The notes: generated from the letters alone by a model not told the origin. Positions 1-8,627 are shown, numbered from the stretch's first letter. The stretch is 33,277 nt of DNA from Candidatus Nitrosocosmicus sp. (GCA_025934495.1 JAICXY010000032.1:1-33277), one strand, 5' to 3'. Made by a program: numbers and translations.

Positions 1-1
1 A

Positions 2-148
2 GCCTTTATGGGTGCTCTAGCCTATGTAGTCAGAGTATACGCACGTTTGGTAGAATTGGGAGCAGAAACTCCAGCAAGGAACCCCTATGTTGCAGAAATG
101 TACAAATTAGCATTGGAAGGAAAACTCTACAGTAGATCCATTCCATAA
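2..148 (+). CDS. C-terminal end of an unidentified protein (cut by window edge)
   Basis: An open frame enters from the left edge and stops at TAA 146-148, giving about 48 residues and ending in LYSRSIP. The segment is helical in character, with VVRVYARLVELGAETP followed by a helix containing YVAEMYKLAL. The 'LGAETPARN' turn before a last helix loosely recalls the C-terminus of ketopantoate reductase-like dehydrogenases, but too little is present to name the protein. Codon use and the T-run straight after the stop make it a convincing gene end. Confidence 0.6.
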   Translation, partial: AFMGALAYVVRVYARLVELGAETPARNPYVAEMYKLALEGKLYSRSIP

Positions 149-149
149 A

Positions 150-160
150 TTTTTTTTTTT
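150..160 (+). terminator. oligo-T terminator
   Basis: Eleven consecutive T residues begin two bases after the stop codon of the left-edge gene. Oligo-T tracts on the non-template strand are the usual archaeal termination signal. No stem precedes it. Confidence 0.55.
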
Positions 161-550
161 GTTCTGTTTAATAATCATCGTTATAATAAATTAATTAGAA
201 TTTGCATCAGATATTTTATTCAGTTAATGGTGAGTAACATTAATTCCGATAACGTAATTTTAAAACATGATATATTCACGTCCTTTTAATAAAGATGTTT
301 TAGAAAAACTATACAATTTGTCAAGGATCTGCTAAAAGGCTCAGAAATAATTCTATCTAAAAAGATGATGGAGTACTGCGAAAAAATCTGAATTCGTAAT
401 TAAGATATTCTCAAATACATTTAAAATCAGAGTATTGTAAAATGGATAAAACAATTGTGTTATGCAGACCCGTCATATTAATAAATCTAATAAATTTCCA
501 ATGGTCAAGTAATAATTTAGTGTGAGAAATATAAAAAAATTCAAATTAGA
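161..550. other. gene-free AT-rich stretch
   Basis: About 390 bases with stops in all frames and no recognisable RNA gene, repeat or mobile-element end. It separates the terminated left-edge gene from the promoter of the PRC-barrel gene. Confidence 0.5.
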
Positions 551-568
551 TTATAAAAGCTTTTATAA
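551..568. promoter_or_regulatory. perfect 18-bp palindrome overlapping a TATA box
   Basis: TTATAAAAGCTTTTATAA is a perfect palindrome centred on AAGCTT. Its right half contains the TATA-like element TTTTATAAA, which lies 20-28 bases before the ATG at 589, the expected distance for a leaderless or nearly leaderless archaeal transcript. A symmetric site on the TATA box would suit a dimeric repressor that blocks TBP. Part of the symmetry could be a by-product of AT richness, but the length and the GC centre argue for a site. Confidence 0.45.
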
Positions 569-588
569 AATAAAAATAAGTGTATAGT

Positions 589-972
589 ATGTCGTCTATT
601 GATTTTTCTCAAGCAATAATATCCAAAAAGGGTGTAATCACAAAAGATCGAGAGGTATGTGGCAATATAATTGGTGAAAGAGATGATTCTATACTGGTAG
701 AAAAAGGTGTTATGCATGATCATATATATGTTATACCTAAATCACGGATTGAAGGCTATGATGGATCACAAATTATTTTAAACGTTTCTTTATCCGAACT
801 AAAATCGTTTGAAGAAAAAAGAGGTGCCACGGCGGATTATGTCACAGATGGGGAAACAGCAGGGCAAGTTAAAGAAACAGCAGGGCAAGTTAAAGACACT
901 ATTACAGATACTATTTCTGGTACCGTGGATAAGGTAAAAGGCTTAGTAACGGGTGACGATAACAAAGAATAA
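589..972 (+). CDS. PRC-barrel-like stress protein with amphipathic tail repeats
   Basis: A 127-residue protein. Residues about 1-80 look like a PRC-barrel/DUF2171-type small beta-barrel (a 'GNIIGERDDSILVE' strand pattern, then 'YVIPKSRIEGYDG'), a fold common in bacterial and archaeal stress and envelope proteins. The tail, from about residue 88, is low-complexity and LEA/CsbD-like, with two tandem ETAGQVK units followed by a degenerating DTITDTISGTVDKVKG stretch, likely an amphipathic helix. The ATG at 589 is preferred to the in-frame GTG at 580 because it fits the TATA box at 560-569. There is no signal peptide. The role (general stress or membrane association) is inferred from domain type only. 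Confidence 0.75.
   Translation: MSSIDFSQAIISKKGVITKDREVCGNIIGERDDSILVEKGVMHDHIYVIPKSRIEGYDGSQIILNVSLSELKSFEEKRGATADYVTDGETAGQVKETAGQVKDTITDTISGTVDKVKGLVTGDDNKE
853..894 (+). repeat. perfect 21-bp tandem duplication inside the PRC-barrel gene
   Basis: Two adjacent identical 21-base units starting GAAACAGCAGGGC lie at 853-873 and 874-894. The length is a multiple of three, so the duplication adds one seven-residue ETAGQVK unit to the helical tail without shifting frame. Perfect nucleotide identity suggests a recent slippage event. Confidence 0.85.
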
Positions 973-1134
973 AATCCAAATATTATACTAAATCAATAAA
1001 ATTTTTAATATATTTTTTCGTCTTTGTTCGGAATATAAATATTATTTTAAGGTTTCACCATAAATTGTTGATAATTGTAAATAGTTTATCTTAAAAATAG
1101 ATAATTATTATTTGCTTTGAGTAAGAAAATAATA

Positions 1135-1419
1135 TTAAGATTTACCAAATTTATGTAATGATAAAATACCTGTTAATTTACCTGTTAGGCGCAGATAAAC
1201 AATTTGATCAAATATATCTTTGGTAATCTGTTTTAGGTTTTCATCATCATGAAAATTAAAATCATTTTCATAGCTTTTATTAATCCATTCATTAACTTTT
1301 TTATGCAAGTTATTTAGTTCACCATAGTTATCTTCAATGGTTGAAAGTACATTACCCTCCAAAATCTGTCTTACAAATTCATTTACTGTTCCATATTGAA
1401 ATTCGATTAGTGGATGCAT
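1135..1419 (-). CDS. hypothetical protein, 94 aa
   Basis: Not recognised. It is an acidic, mostly helical small protein (QILEGNVLSTIEDNYGELNNL; later KQITKDIFDQIVYLRLTG), with no signal peptide, membrane segment or cysteines. A TATA-like AAATATTATATA element lies roughly 30 bases before the ATG on the minus strand, consistent with a leaderless gene. Its residue composition is protein-like rather than random AT translation, which is why it is kept, but no homologous family can be named. Confidence 0.5.
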   Translation of the reverse strand: MHPLIEFQYGTVNEFVRQILEGNVLSTIEDNYGELNNLHKKVNEWINKSYENDFNFHDDENLKQITKDIFDQIVYLRLTGKLTGILSLHKFGKS

Positions 1420-2505
1420 ATTCGTATTTATTAATAAGTAGGTATATAATATTTGGGATAAAAAACTAAAATACTACCTAGATATGACATTGGTAAAAGA
1501 CTATTGTAATTATTATTAAAGGTTTTTTATGCCTGCAAAAATATTATTTTAACGATAAAACATAATTTTCATACATGTTCATATAAAATATAATACATTT
1601 TATGAAAAATATATTAATCAAAATCGAAAATTGATAAATATTAAAATATAAAGTAAATAAAAATACATGCAAGTTTATCTATTTTTTTATCCCTCTGCTT
1701 TGCCGAATAACTCAAACTTTTCCAATAATTTATAGAATTCACTTGAATCATTAGTATTTTCGCATTAAAATATACTCTATTTTAATTATTTCAAGAATAA
1801 AAATGATTTTCATAGTTCTTCGACAAAGTATATCCCTCGATAAATTTTGCTACAATATTAAATTGTAATAAAAAGAGATTGTTTATTTAGGCAGAAAATT
1901 TGAAATTGAATTTGAATGCTTTGTTGTATAATTCCTAAATTCTCCTGTTTTACTGTCGATATTGCCTAAATGGATATTATTTTATTATACAATGCGGTTT
2001 TAACATCATTTCTTTTACCATACTCTTAACCTTTACAAAATAAACGTACTATTCAACGCTCTCTTTATTGAGGGGAAACCTGTTTCAAAGATCCACCTCT
2101 TTCCATATTTTGTACTATGCTTCCATTTTGTTTTCATACCACGTAAAAAATGTTATGTCTTTTTTAAAAACGATGGTAATTGAAATATTTGACATTAAGT
2201 ATTACAGAATATTTAAAAAGGTATATTTTAGTATTAAGGATATATCATATTACTTTGAATTAGGCTAATTATTAAATTTTTTTGATGTATAGACCTTGAA
2301 TTGCCTTGGTATTATGAAATTTGTTGATAATTGATAATATATAAGACCGTATAAGACGATTATTTGGAAATTTCTTTATATTTATATATTATGTCTTTTT
2401 GATTTAAAATTTGAGAATATTTGATATATTTTCAGAAAAATGATTAAGTTAATTTTACACTAAATAAAGTTAGAACCTGATAAATAGGATTAGTGGTGAT
2501 AAACC
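1420..2505. other. long AT-rich intergenic region with a possible decayed inverted-repeat element
   Basis: No convincing gene in about 1.1 kb. At 1918-1936 the sequence TGCTTTGTTGTATAATTCC closely matches the terminus of the 137-140 bp element family found at 7542, 25060 and 32236. The matching opposite end is unclear: ATTATACAATGC at 1985-1996 could be a shortened partner. The rest shows nothing recognisable. Confidence 0.35.
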
Positions 2506-2508
2506 TTG

Positions 2509-2796
2509 ATGGCTATAAATAAATTCAACAATATGCTATATATAATAACCATTGTAACCTCTTTTGGGTTATTGCTGTCATTCAGTTATGTACATAGCGC
2601 TTATTCAAAGGCGGTACCTTTAGTTAAAATTCATACTGGAAGTTCAGCTTCAGATTCGAGTATATCTCACTTTTTTAGTTGTGTTCATCATGCAGTACAT
2701 TCCAATGAAGGTAAATCGGGTATATCTGCATATTTTAAACACGAGCCTACAAAAAATGAGGTAATTAGCTGCTTTCACAAGACAGTCAAACATTAA
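2509..2796 (+). CDS. small secreted two-cysteine protein
   Basis: A 95-residue protein with an N-terminal export signal: basic start, hydrophobic core 'MLYIITIVTSFGLLLSFSYV' and a probable cleavage near 'VHS-AYS'. The mature part of about 65 residues is polar and holds two cysteines (SCVHHAV... and ...ISCFHKTVKH), which may form a disulfide outside the cell. The ATG at 2509 is used, preceded by a GGTGAT Shine-Dalgarno-like motif at about -15; TTG 2506 is the alternative. It lies 17 bases before a second gene of the same design, suggesting a two-gene unit. Function unknown. Confidence 0.7.
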   Translation: MAINKFNNMLYIITIVTSFGLLLSFSYVHSAYSKAVPLVKIHTGSSASDSSISHFFSCVHHAVHSNEGKSGISAYFKHEPTKNEVISCFHKTVKH

Positions 2797-2813
2797 AAGA
2801 ATGTGAGAATAAT

Positions 2814-3074
2814 ATGGAGAATAAATTAAATAAAATAAAATCTGCAAAAAAAAGAAATACCTTGTCACTGAGCATTGTTGCTTTTGCAGTTGCTTTTGCT
2901 ATACTAATTCCTGTAGCATTTATTGATTCTGCACATGCATTAACAAAGTATGAAAACTGTATTATCAATGCAGCAAATAATCATGGAAAACTTTCACTTT
3001 CCGATGTTACAAGCTGCTATGATAATGAGTTTAAAGGAGCAAAGGGATCTGATGCAAATGGACATCCCTTATAA
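2814..3074 (+). CDS. small secreted two-cysteine protein, partner of the preceding gene
   Basis: An 86-residue protein with a lysine-rich N-terminus, a long hydrophobic core (SLSIVAFAVAFAILIPVAF) and a typical signal peptidase site after 'SAHA'. The mature part is only about 43 residues with two cysteines in 'YENCIINAANNHGKLSL' and 'DVTSCYDNEF'. The spacing pattern C-x-x-x-A-(about 13)-C followed by an aromatic resembles the upstream protein, so the two may be diverged paralogues. It is likely cotranscribed with it and ended by the hairpin at 3095-3130. No known family is recognised. Confidence 0.7.
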   Translation: MENKLNKIKSAKKRNTLSLSIVAFAVAFAILIPVAFIDSAHALTKYENCIINAANNHGKLSLSDVTSCYDNEFKGAKGSDANGHPL

Positions 3075-3094
3075 TATATAAGAACACTTTTTGT

Positions 3095-3130
3095 ATTTTA
3101 AAAATAATAATAACTTTTTATTTTTAAAAT
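3095..3130. terminator. 13-bp perfect stem-loop after the secreted-protein pair
   Basis: ATTTTAAAAATAA (3095-3107) and TTATTTTTAAAAT (3118-3130) are exact reverse complements separated by ten bases that include five T residues. The hairpin lies 21 bases past the stop and contains T-runs on both strands, so it could end transcription in either direction. The pure AT composition lowers confidence. Confidence 0.4.
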
Positions 3131-3440
3131 CAAGTAATATTATTTTGCAATTTTAAAATAATATAAAAAAAATATTATATTCTATGATCTATTTGAGAAA
3201 TTCAATAAATTGCATTTTCAAGAATTTCTATGACTTTTACAAAGTATATTTGAGCATTTAGATGGTATATTTATTGTATGATTACCTTAGTCAAATAACT
3301 ATAATATCGATTATATTATTAAATATGTGATAACAAGCAATTTTTTTGTGATGATTACAGAAATTGAAGAAATAGGCCCTTTTACTTAAGACATTATTTC
3401 TTTGTTATGGAGTTTATAAAAAGGTTTAGCCTTTTTTACC

Positions 3441-4134
3441 GGCGCTGTTCACTTAAGGAACGCCTATAGCTTAAAGACGTTCTATCTCTTTATGATTTCA
3501 AGAAATAGCACATCTTCTTCAAAATATATAGGTTATAGTTTATATTTCTATTTTTCAGGGTTATCTTTAAGAAAAGCAGAGCAGACAGATTATCAGATTG
3601 CTTTATGAAAAGAAATCATGCATATTTGTAATTGGATTCAAAAAATACAAACCTCAGAAAATATCATCATTAAGAAAAAGAAAATCTCCGAGTATTCTTG
3701 TATACAAAAAGATGAGACTGCTGTAATAAAAGTTGGACCAGAGTATATTTGGGTATGATTGGTTGCCATATTAATGAACCTGAGAAGAACAAAGAAATTC
3801 TTGGAATAAGCACATCCAAAGAACAAAAAAATATGTTTGTGGTAGCAGAGCATTTTCTGTCAGATGTTGTAGATGATTATAGTTCACATCCTGTTTCCAC
3901 AGATAGTGGCTCATGGAATCAATTCAAGCAGATAATTTCTTGAAGATAAAAATCATTACATCTACCCTCCATTTGAAAAAAGCATTATTGAAAGGGAATG
4001 CAATATCTGAAGGATAGAACCAAAGAATGCTTTGATGATATTATTTTCTTTGTAGAAAAAAGAAGAAATGTAAATTAAAATTGGTATAAATTGATTTGAT
4101 TTATTTGCAGATTTTCATAATAAGTAATTATGTC
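3441..4134 (+). pseudogene. decayed IS6-like element, copy A (transposase in fragments)
   Basis: The left end GGCGCTGTTCACTT resembles the IS6-family type end (GGCACTGTT...). Downstream, broken frames encode recognisable transposase pieces: a clear stretch at about 3750-3943 contains 'EILGISTSKEQKNMFVVAEHFL' and 'SSHPVSTDSGSW', the latter covering a catalytic Asp region. Then 'LKDRTKECFDD' appears after several stops and a frameshift near 3990. Several frameshifts and stops separate the pieces, so it is inactive. It ends against copy B, which runs the other way. Confidence 0.7.
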
Positions 4135-4776
4135 TAAAGTGACCAGGGTCTTTTTACCTGCTTTAATTTTGCACTTTTTCTTTCTACAAGGAAAATAATA
4201 TCATAGTTTTCGATTCCATGCTTTGTACCGCAATGCCTTTTCAATAACGTTTCTTCATTCTTATATACAAAAGAATGAATAAAATGTTTCAGTTTCAAGA
4301 AGCGCCAGGCTTGGAATACCAATTACTATCATCTCTGTTGAAACTGAATACCGGTCATATTCAGCTACAATATATGGTAAGATACACTGTCTCTGCTCCA
4401 AACATATTTTAAGTTCTTTTGATATGCTTGATCAGAGGATTTCTTTAATTTTCGGCTTCATTCATACCAATCACTCAAAGCCAAATATATTCGGAACCAA
4501 CACTGACTTTATTCTAGTCAATTACCTATTCATAAATTTTCTTTTTCTTTTTGGTGATACTTTCGTTGATTTGTACTTTTTTATTCACTTCCGGCAGATA
4601 GAAACGTGACTCATTTTAATGTACACTAATTTCATATTTGGCAGCATTTCTAAATGACAAACCTAAAAAGTACAGATACAGTCCATAACCGATAATTTGT
4701 GAATTTTTTCTAATTCTATGGATCATAAAGGAAATATGTATATTCATGATGTATATATTTTTTCAAGTCTGGAGCC
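4135..4776 (-). pseudogene. decayed IS6-like element, copy B, tail-to-tail with copy A
   Basis: On the minus strand the fragment 'QAWRFLKLKHFIHS' near 4322-4270 is the transposase C-terminal motif also seen in the other copies, followed by a garbled 'NYDIIFLVERKSAKLKQVK'. At the other end, 4640-4776, the bases match the leader of the IS copies at 7679-7821 and 9991-10130 and finish in GGAGCC, the reverse complement of a GGCTCC-type end. Stops and indels are scattered through it, and no complete transposase frame remains. Confidence 0.65.
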
Positions 4777-5004
4777 AAAAAATCATATTATTTTTATATT
4801 TGAAAAGTTTTGCAATTGAAAAATAATTATTTACAGATAATTTAATCAAGAGAATAACTTATAAAATTTTTATCAATCTTTAGAAATGCATAAGGGTTGA
4901 TTTGCTATTTTCGTATAACCACTTTAGATCAAACAATTTTTACCTAAAGGAAATTTATCTAAATATCTAATAGTTATATAGTATGTTGAACAATAAAAGT
5001 CACA

Positions 5005-5205
5005 ATGGTACAAAATAATGATGATAATACCGAAAATAGAGGATTAGCATCTGCAGATGAAGAAACACGAGAAAGAGTTGCTAAAAAAGGTGGAGAAGCA
5101 CCTCATGAGAAGAGAGGATTACAAGCTGCCGATGAAGAAACAAGACAACGAGTTGCTAGTGAAGGCGGAAAAGCATCACATAAAAACGATAACGAAAAAG
5201 AATAA
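5005..5205 (+). CDS. KGG-repeat general stress protein
   Basis: A 66-residue, highly charged protein made of two copies of a roughly 23-residue unit: GLASADEETRERVAKKGGEA, then GLQAADEETRQRVASEGGKA. This is the KGG/stress-induced repeat (GsiB/YciG-like) found in small hydrophilic desiccation- and stress-associated proteins. There are no hydrophobic core, cysteines or signal peptide; it is probably intrinsically disordered in the cytoplasm. A TATA-like AGTTATATAG lies about 28 bases before the ATG, consistent with a leaderless transcript. Together with the PRC-barrel protein it gives this end of the window a stress-protein flavour. Confidence 0.85.
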   Translation: MVQNNDDNTENRGLASADEETRERVAKKGGEAPHEKRGLQAADEETRQRVASEGGKASHKNDNEKE

Positions 5206-6160
5206 CGCATATAAAATTTGTGAATACATTCATTTATTTATTTTTGGTAAATTTGTATCAGAGTGATTACATGTTTAAAACACAGTAAGTTTAGTTTTGT
5301 GGCAAAATAAAATTATAATATACTTTATATGATATTTATAGGTATTTATAGTAGATTTATTGTATAATTAAAACAATCTACCTTTCTAATATAACATTAT
5401 ATTCAGTTTCTATCAATATCTATTCATAATTCTGATGTATCAATCCTGCCCCTATTTCCAGTATTCTCTTGTTCTTTCTTGATTTGTTCCGAATACCTTT
5501 TGAAGTTGTAAGTGATTCTTCTTATAGATGTTATAATGTGCATTTTTCCTTTTTTTATGGTCGGCTTTATAGTTGTATAGACCTTAGTATGAAAGCAAAG
5601 AGAGAACAGGTTGGTGACAAACTAGTAGTATAAAGCTATTTGCAATTAGTTATGCAAGAGACCTATTGTCGGTAGATAAATTTTAACAATCATTCAAAAA
5701 AGCAGAATACGTAAAAAAATAAAACTCAAAAGATTGGCTTTGACTACTTATATTTGGTTTTACGGAATATAATTACGAATAAGGAATTATTGGATTTGAA
5801 TATAAATATAAAGAGGGTGTTCATATATGGGGTTTTTTCTGTCAAATATATACAATATGGCTATTGCATACTGTTTATATGGATGGATAATGGTATTTGG
5901 CAAACACGAAATACTTTTTATTACTTCTTGCTAAAACATAATATTCATTCATCTTAATATAATTCTATTAAAATTATAATGTAGTATAAAAGATAAAGTT
6001 GCAGTCTTGTTTTAGTAATCATTTTCTATGCAAAAATAACAATTATAGAATAAAATCTATAAAAATGGCCAATTATATCTATATTATTTTAGCAAAGAAA
6101 TAATTTCAACTTTCAAGAGTCGTTCAGAGAACAGGAATAGCCTAACTGAAAATTATTATT
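5206..6160. other. gene-free AT-rich region
   Basis: About 950 bases without a credible gene. A small inverted repeat GTAGATT...AATCTAC at 5351-5381 might be a terminator for the KGG gene. One open frame of 67 codons (5754-5957) is rich in Ile/Tyr/Phe, as expected from translated AT-rich noise, and is not accepted as a gene. Confidence 0.45.
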
Positions 6161-6257
6161 CTATAAATATACCTACAAAAAAGCGAATATTAATTCAACG
6201 ACATTGGGACATAGCCTATATTTTAAATATTTCAGTTATAACACTAAAGGTAATTCA

Positions 6258-7301
6258 ATGGTTGAAGATACTGTATTAATAGTAAATCCATATTCAAACA
6301 GTGGTTTAACTCATAAAAATTGGAATTCTATTTTTCAAACACTTTGTGAATGTTTTGGAAATGATCTTGAAGTGGCATTTATTGAAAATGAGGGTGATGG
6401 AACCAACCTATCAAGGTTTTATTTGAAAAAGAATTTTAAAAATATTATCCCAATTGGCGGAGATGGGACAATAAATGAAGTAGCAAATGGTTTTTTTGAA
6501 TACAATACTGGTATAAACTATAATACTAACGTATCATCAAAAGATACTTTTGATAATGATTTATTATCTTTCTATTTGGAACCTATAAATCCCGAAGCGG
6601 TATTGACTGTATTACCATGCGGAACAAGAAATGTTTTAATTCAATCACTAGGACTGCCAAACAATTTTGAGGAATGCTGTAAAACACTAAGAAATTGTAA
6701 AACGTCAAAAAAAATCGATATCATATCTGCTCTAATAACTGATTTGAATAATCCTGAAAAAAATGTGAATAGGATTTTTCTTAATGCTGCAGAAATAGGT
6801 ATGGGTGCAGAAATTATCAGCAAATCAAAAAGTATTAGAAAAAAGGTAAATAGCAGAATTTTATCTACAATAGCAGGATTAGCTATTACTCTGCCGAACC
6901 ATAAAGATCAAATATGTGAAATCACTTTAGGTCTGGATAAAGAAGGAGATAATGATAATAAAATAATTACCAAAATGACGATGGGTGTTGTTGCGAATGG
7001 CAGTTTTTTAGGGGGTGGTATCAAAGCTGCATCAAAAGCAAAGTTTGATGATGCCCTTCTTGATATAGTTATAATTAAAAACTCCGAAGGCCTTGCATTT
7101 TTAAATGAAATTATCAATTTAAAAAATGGAGATCAAGTAAAATTTAGTGGAGAAGGTAATATAATGTACACACAATCAAAGAATATTTCAATGATTTCAC
7201 CAAGTGATAAAAATGTTATTGTTACCTTAGATGGAGAACCCGTAGGCACTTTACCTGGATTATTTCGAGTATTTCCAAGTTATTTGAGAATAAAGATTTA
7301 A
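6258..7301 (+). CDS. diacylglycerol/lipid kinase family protein
   Basis: A 347-residue protein of the DAGK/sphingosine kinase/YegS fold, which phosphorylates lipids using ATP. Visible: N-terminal 'VLIVNPYSNSG', the nucleotide-binding GGDGTINEVANG motif, 'LPCGTRNVLIQSLG' (the family's GTxND-like region, here GTRNVL), 'EIGMGAEII', 'NGSFLGGGIKAA' with the following 'FDDALLDIVII', and C-terminal 'VTLDGEPVG'. The ATG at 6258 directly precedes the first beta strand and has AAAGGTAA upstream; a TTG at 6204 would add 18 residues. A TATA-like TCTATAAATATA at about 6160 fits a short leader. It is monocistronic. Likely role: archaeal membrane-lipid or dolichol/isoprenoid metabolism; substrate not predictable. 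Confidence 0.85.
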   Translation: MVEDTVLIVNPYSNSGLTHKNWNSIFQTLCECFGNDLEVAFIENEGDGTNLSRFYLKKNFKNIIPIGGDGTINEVANGFFEYNTGINYNTNVSSKDTFDNDLLSFYLEPINPEAVLTVLPCGTRNVLIQSLGLPNNFEECCKTLRNCKTSKKIDIISALITDLNNPEKNVNRIFLNAAEIGMGAEIISKSKSIRKKVNSRILSTIAGLAITLPNHKDQICEITLGLDKEGDNDNKIITKMTMGVVANGSFLGGGIKAASKAKFDDALLDIVIIKNSEGLAFLNEIINLKNGDQVKFSGEGNIMYTQSKNISMISPSDKNVIVTLDGEPVGTLPGLFRVFPSYLRIKI

Positions 7302-7459
7302 AAAATTATTCTAAAAAGTTTTTATTTATATTTACCAAACAAAACATGATGTAAAATTATCCTGTAACGTGATCATTTGAATTATTTATAGTTCGATTAT
7401 TTTATGATGTAAATATGTGCCCAAAAATCATAACATATATACTATCTTTATATTGTATA

Positions 7460-7821
7460 AGCAGTTTACTTGAGGAAAAACCTAGAGCTCGAATATACCT
7501 AATTTCCTTTGAGATCCATAAACAAAACATTATATCTTTTATGCTTTTTTGCAGAATTCGAAAAACAGTTAAAGCTATCCTCCATTTAGAGGCAATATAA
7601 TCCAATTTTCACTGTTTCCACATAATTCTATCGACAAAACTTTAACAAATAACGATAATATAATCATGCAACAAAGCACTTTTGCAGCATTTATAAATGA
7701 TAAACCTAAAAAGTATAGTTAAAATCCATAACAGATAATTTGTGAAGGTGTTTTAACTCTAAGAGTCATAAAGGAGTTAGGTATATTCGAGCTTTATGTT
7801 TTTCTTCAAGATAACAGTGCC
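7460..7821. mobile_element. two inverted IS6-like left ends flanking a nested small element
   Basis: The first 82 bases (7460-7541) match the plus-strand left end of the IS copy at 9991 (for example 'GCTCGAATATACCTAATTTC'). The last 143 bases (7679-7821) match the reverse complement of the same left end and finish in ATAACAGTGCC. Thus two left ends face outward with no transposase between them, and a 137-bp inverted-repeat element sits exactly in the middle. It is either a miniature derivative of the IS or the outcome of inverted recombination between two copies. Confidence 0.65.
7542..7678 (+). mobile_element. miniature inverted-repeat element, family 2, copy 1
   Basis: 137 bp beginning TGCTTTTTTGCAGAATTCG and ending AATCATGCAACAAAGCA. 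It aligns almost end to end with 32236-32374 (shared blocks AATTTTCAC, AATTCTATC, ACAAAAC, AAATAACGAT). Terminal inverted repeats and the absence of an open frame mark it as non-autonomous. It is inserted inside IS6-like debris. No clean target duplication remains. Confidence 0.75.
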
Positions 7822-7907
7822 AGTTTGACATCGAATATTTTTTTTGATCTACAATAAGTTTACATATAAAACTAAATTTATAATCTTTGCTTCTCCAAAG
7901 TTAATGG

Positions 7908-8120
7908 TTGGAAGGCGAATTTCGAGATAATATAAAAATTGGGTCTTTGGTAAAAGTTATGCAAAAAACTGATCAAAAAACAGGTATTATAACTGAAGGT
8001 ATTGTAAAGGAAATATTAACTAACTCAAAATCTCATCCTCATGGAATCAAAGTCCGATTAGAAAATGGGATAATTGGTAGAGTTAAAGAATTAGGGTATG
8101 ATCCAAAGACAAATAACTGA
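7908..8120 (+). CDS. ywbE: YwbE-like protein (DUF2196)
   Basis: A 70-residue protein with the full pattern of the YwbE family: 'IKIGSLVKVMQKTDQKTG' then 'GIVKEILTNSKSHPHGIKVR' and 'ENGIIGRVKELG'. It is a small beta-rich cytoplasmic protein of unknown function found in bacteria and archaea. The TTG start at 7908 is favoured because a TATA box TTTATAATC lies 23-31 bases upstream, and the family's usual length of about 65 residues matches. The out-of-frame ATG at 7904 would miss the domain. It is followed by a family-1 miniature element 15 bases after the stop. Confidence 0.85.
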   Translation: MEGEFRDNIKIGSLVKVMQKTDQKTGIITEGIVKEILTNSKSHPHGIKVRLENGIIGRVKELGYDPKTNN

Positions 8121-8135
8121 TAGAACAAAGAATAT

Positions 8136-8279
8136 AGATCTCTTGCATAATTAGGACCATTAGAAAAATTTCTAATGAAGAATATACCTTGATCGTAATC
8201 AGCAAATTAAAATGTAGATATTACATAATTTCATCGATAGCCTCAAATTTTGATAGGCGTCTAATTATGCAATAGATCT
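8136..8279 (+). mobile_element. miniature inverted-repeat element, family 1, copy 1
   Basis: 144 bp with near-perfect terminal inverted repeats, AGATCTCTTGCATAATTAG at the left and CTAATTATGCAATAGATCT at the right. It contains an internal perfect hairpin (CATTAGAAA / TTTCTAATG, 8158-8177) next to the left terminus. The reverse complement of 23498-23640 aligns with it over the whole length at roughly 85% identity by eye. It has no open frame, so it must move in trans if at all. It lies just after the YwbE gene, where it could also act as a terminator or RNA hairpin. Confidence 0.8.
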
Positions 8280-8627
8280 TATGTATATTTGAACATAATT
8301 TTAAAATATCTTTTTTAGGGTTTTTATACAAAACAATATACTTGTTGTATAATCCATTTTTCACAATAGATGGATAATTTCAATTTAAATCCCGGATTTG
8401 TAAATTGATATTCCTATTATATTAATTTCAATTTTATCATAATATCCTTTCACAGATTTATATTGCAAATCATAAGAGAAATAATATTTTGGGAGCCTTT
8501 ATTTAATGGAATATCAATAAAATATAGTGGTAACTATTGTTCTCCTTTTCTTTATTATGCTATATTAATCCATCATAAAAAATAACAATAATTATAATTA
8601 TTTAGAATTTATTATATATCAATAGTT
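8280..8627. other. intergenic region upstream of the glycosyltransferase
   Basis: About 350 AT-rich bases between the family-1 element and the glycosyltransferase. TTTATTATATATC at about 8606-8618 is a TATA-like string but lies close to the ATG at 8628. ATAATTATAATTATTTAG at about 8586-8603 is another candidate. Nothing else is recognised. Confidence 0.35.

Noticed and set aside
1918-1997. Fourth complete family-2 miniature element
   Set aside because: One terminus matches well, but the other is missing or only weakly similar and the spacing is about 80 rather than 140 bases.
2068-2268. 66-codon plus-strand frame
   Set aside because: Composition rich in Phe, Tyr, Ile and Lys as expected from AT-rich noise, no motif, no promoter at the right distance.
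3749-3943. 64-codon frame as an independent gene
   Set aside because: It is the longest surviving piece of the transposase in copy A, bounded by frameshifts.
5754-5957. 67-codon plus-strand frame in the gap after the KGG gene
   Set aside because: Same noise-like Ile/Tyr/Phe composition; no recognisable domain or start signal.
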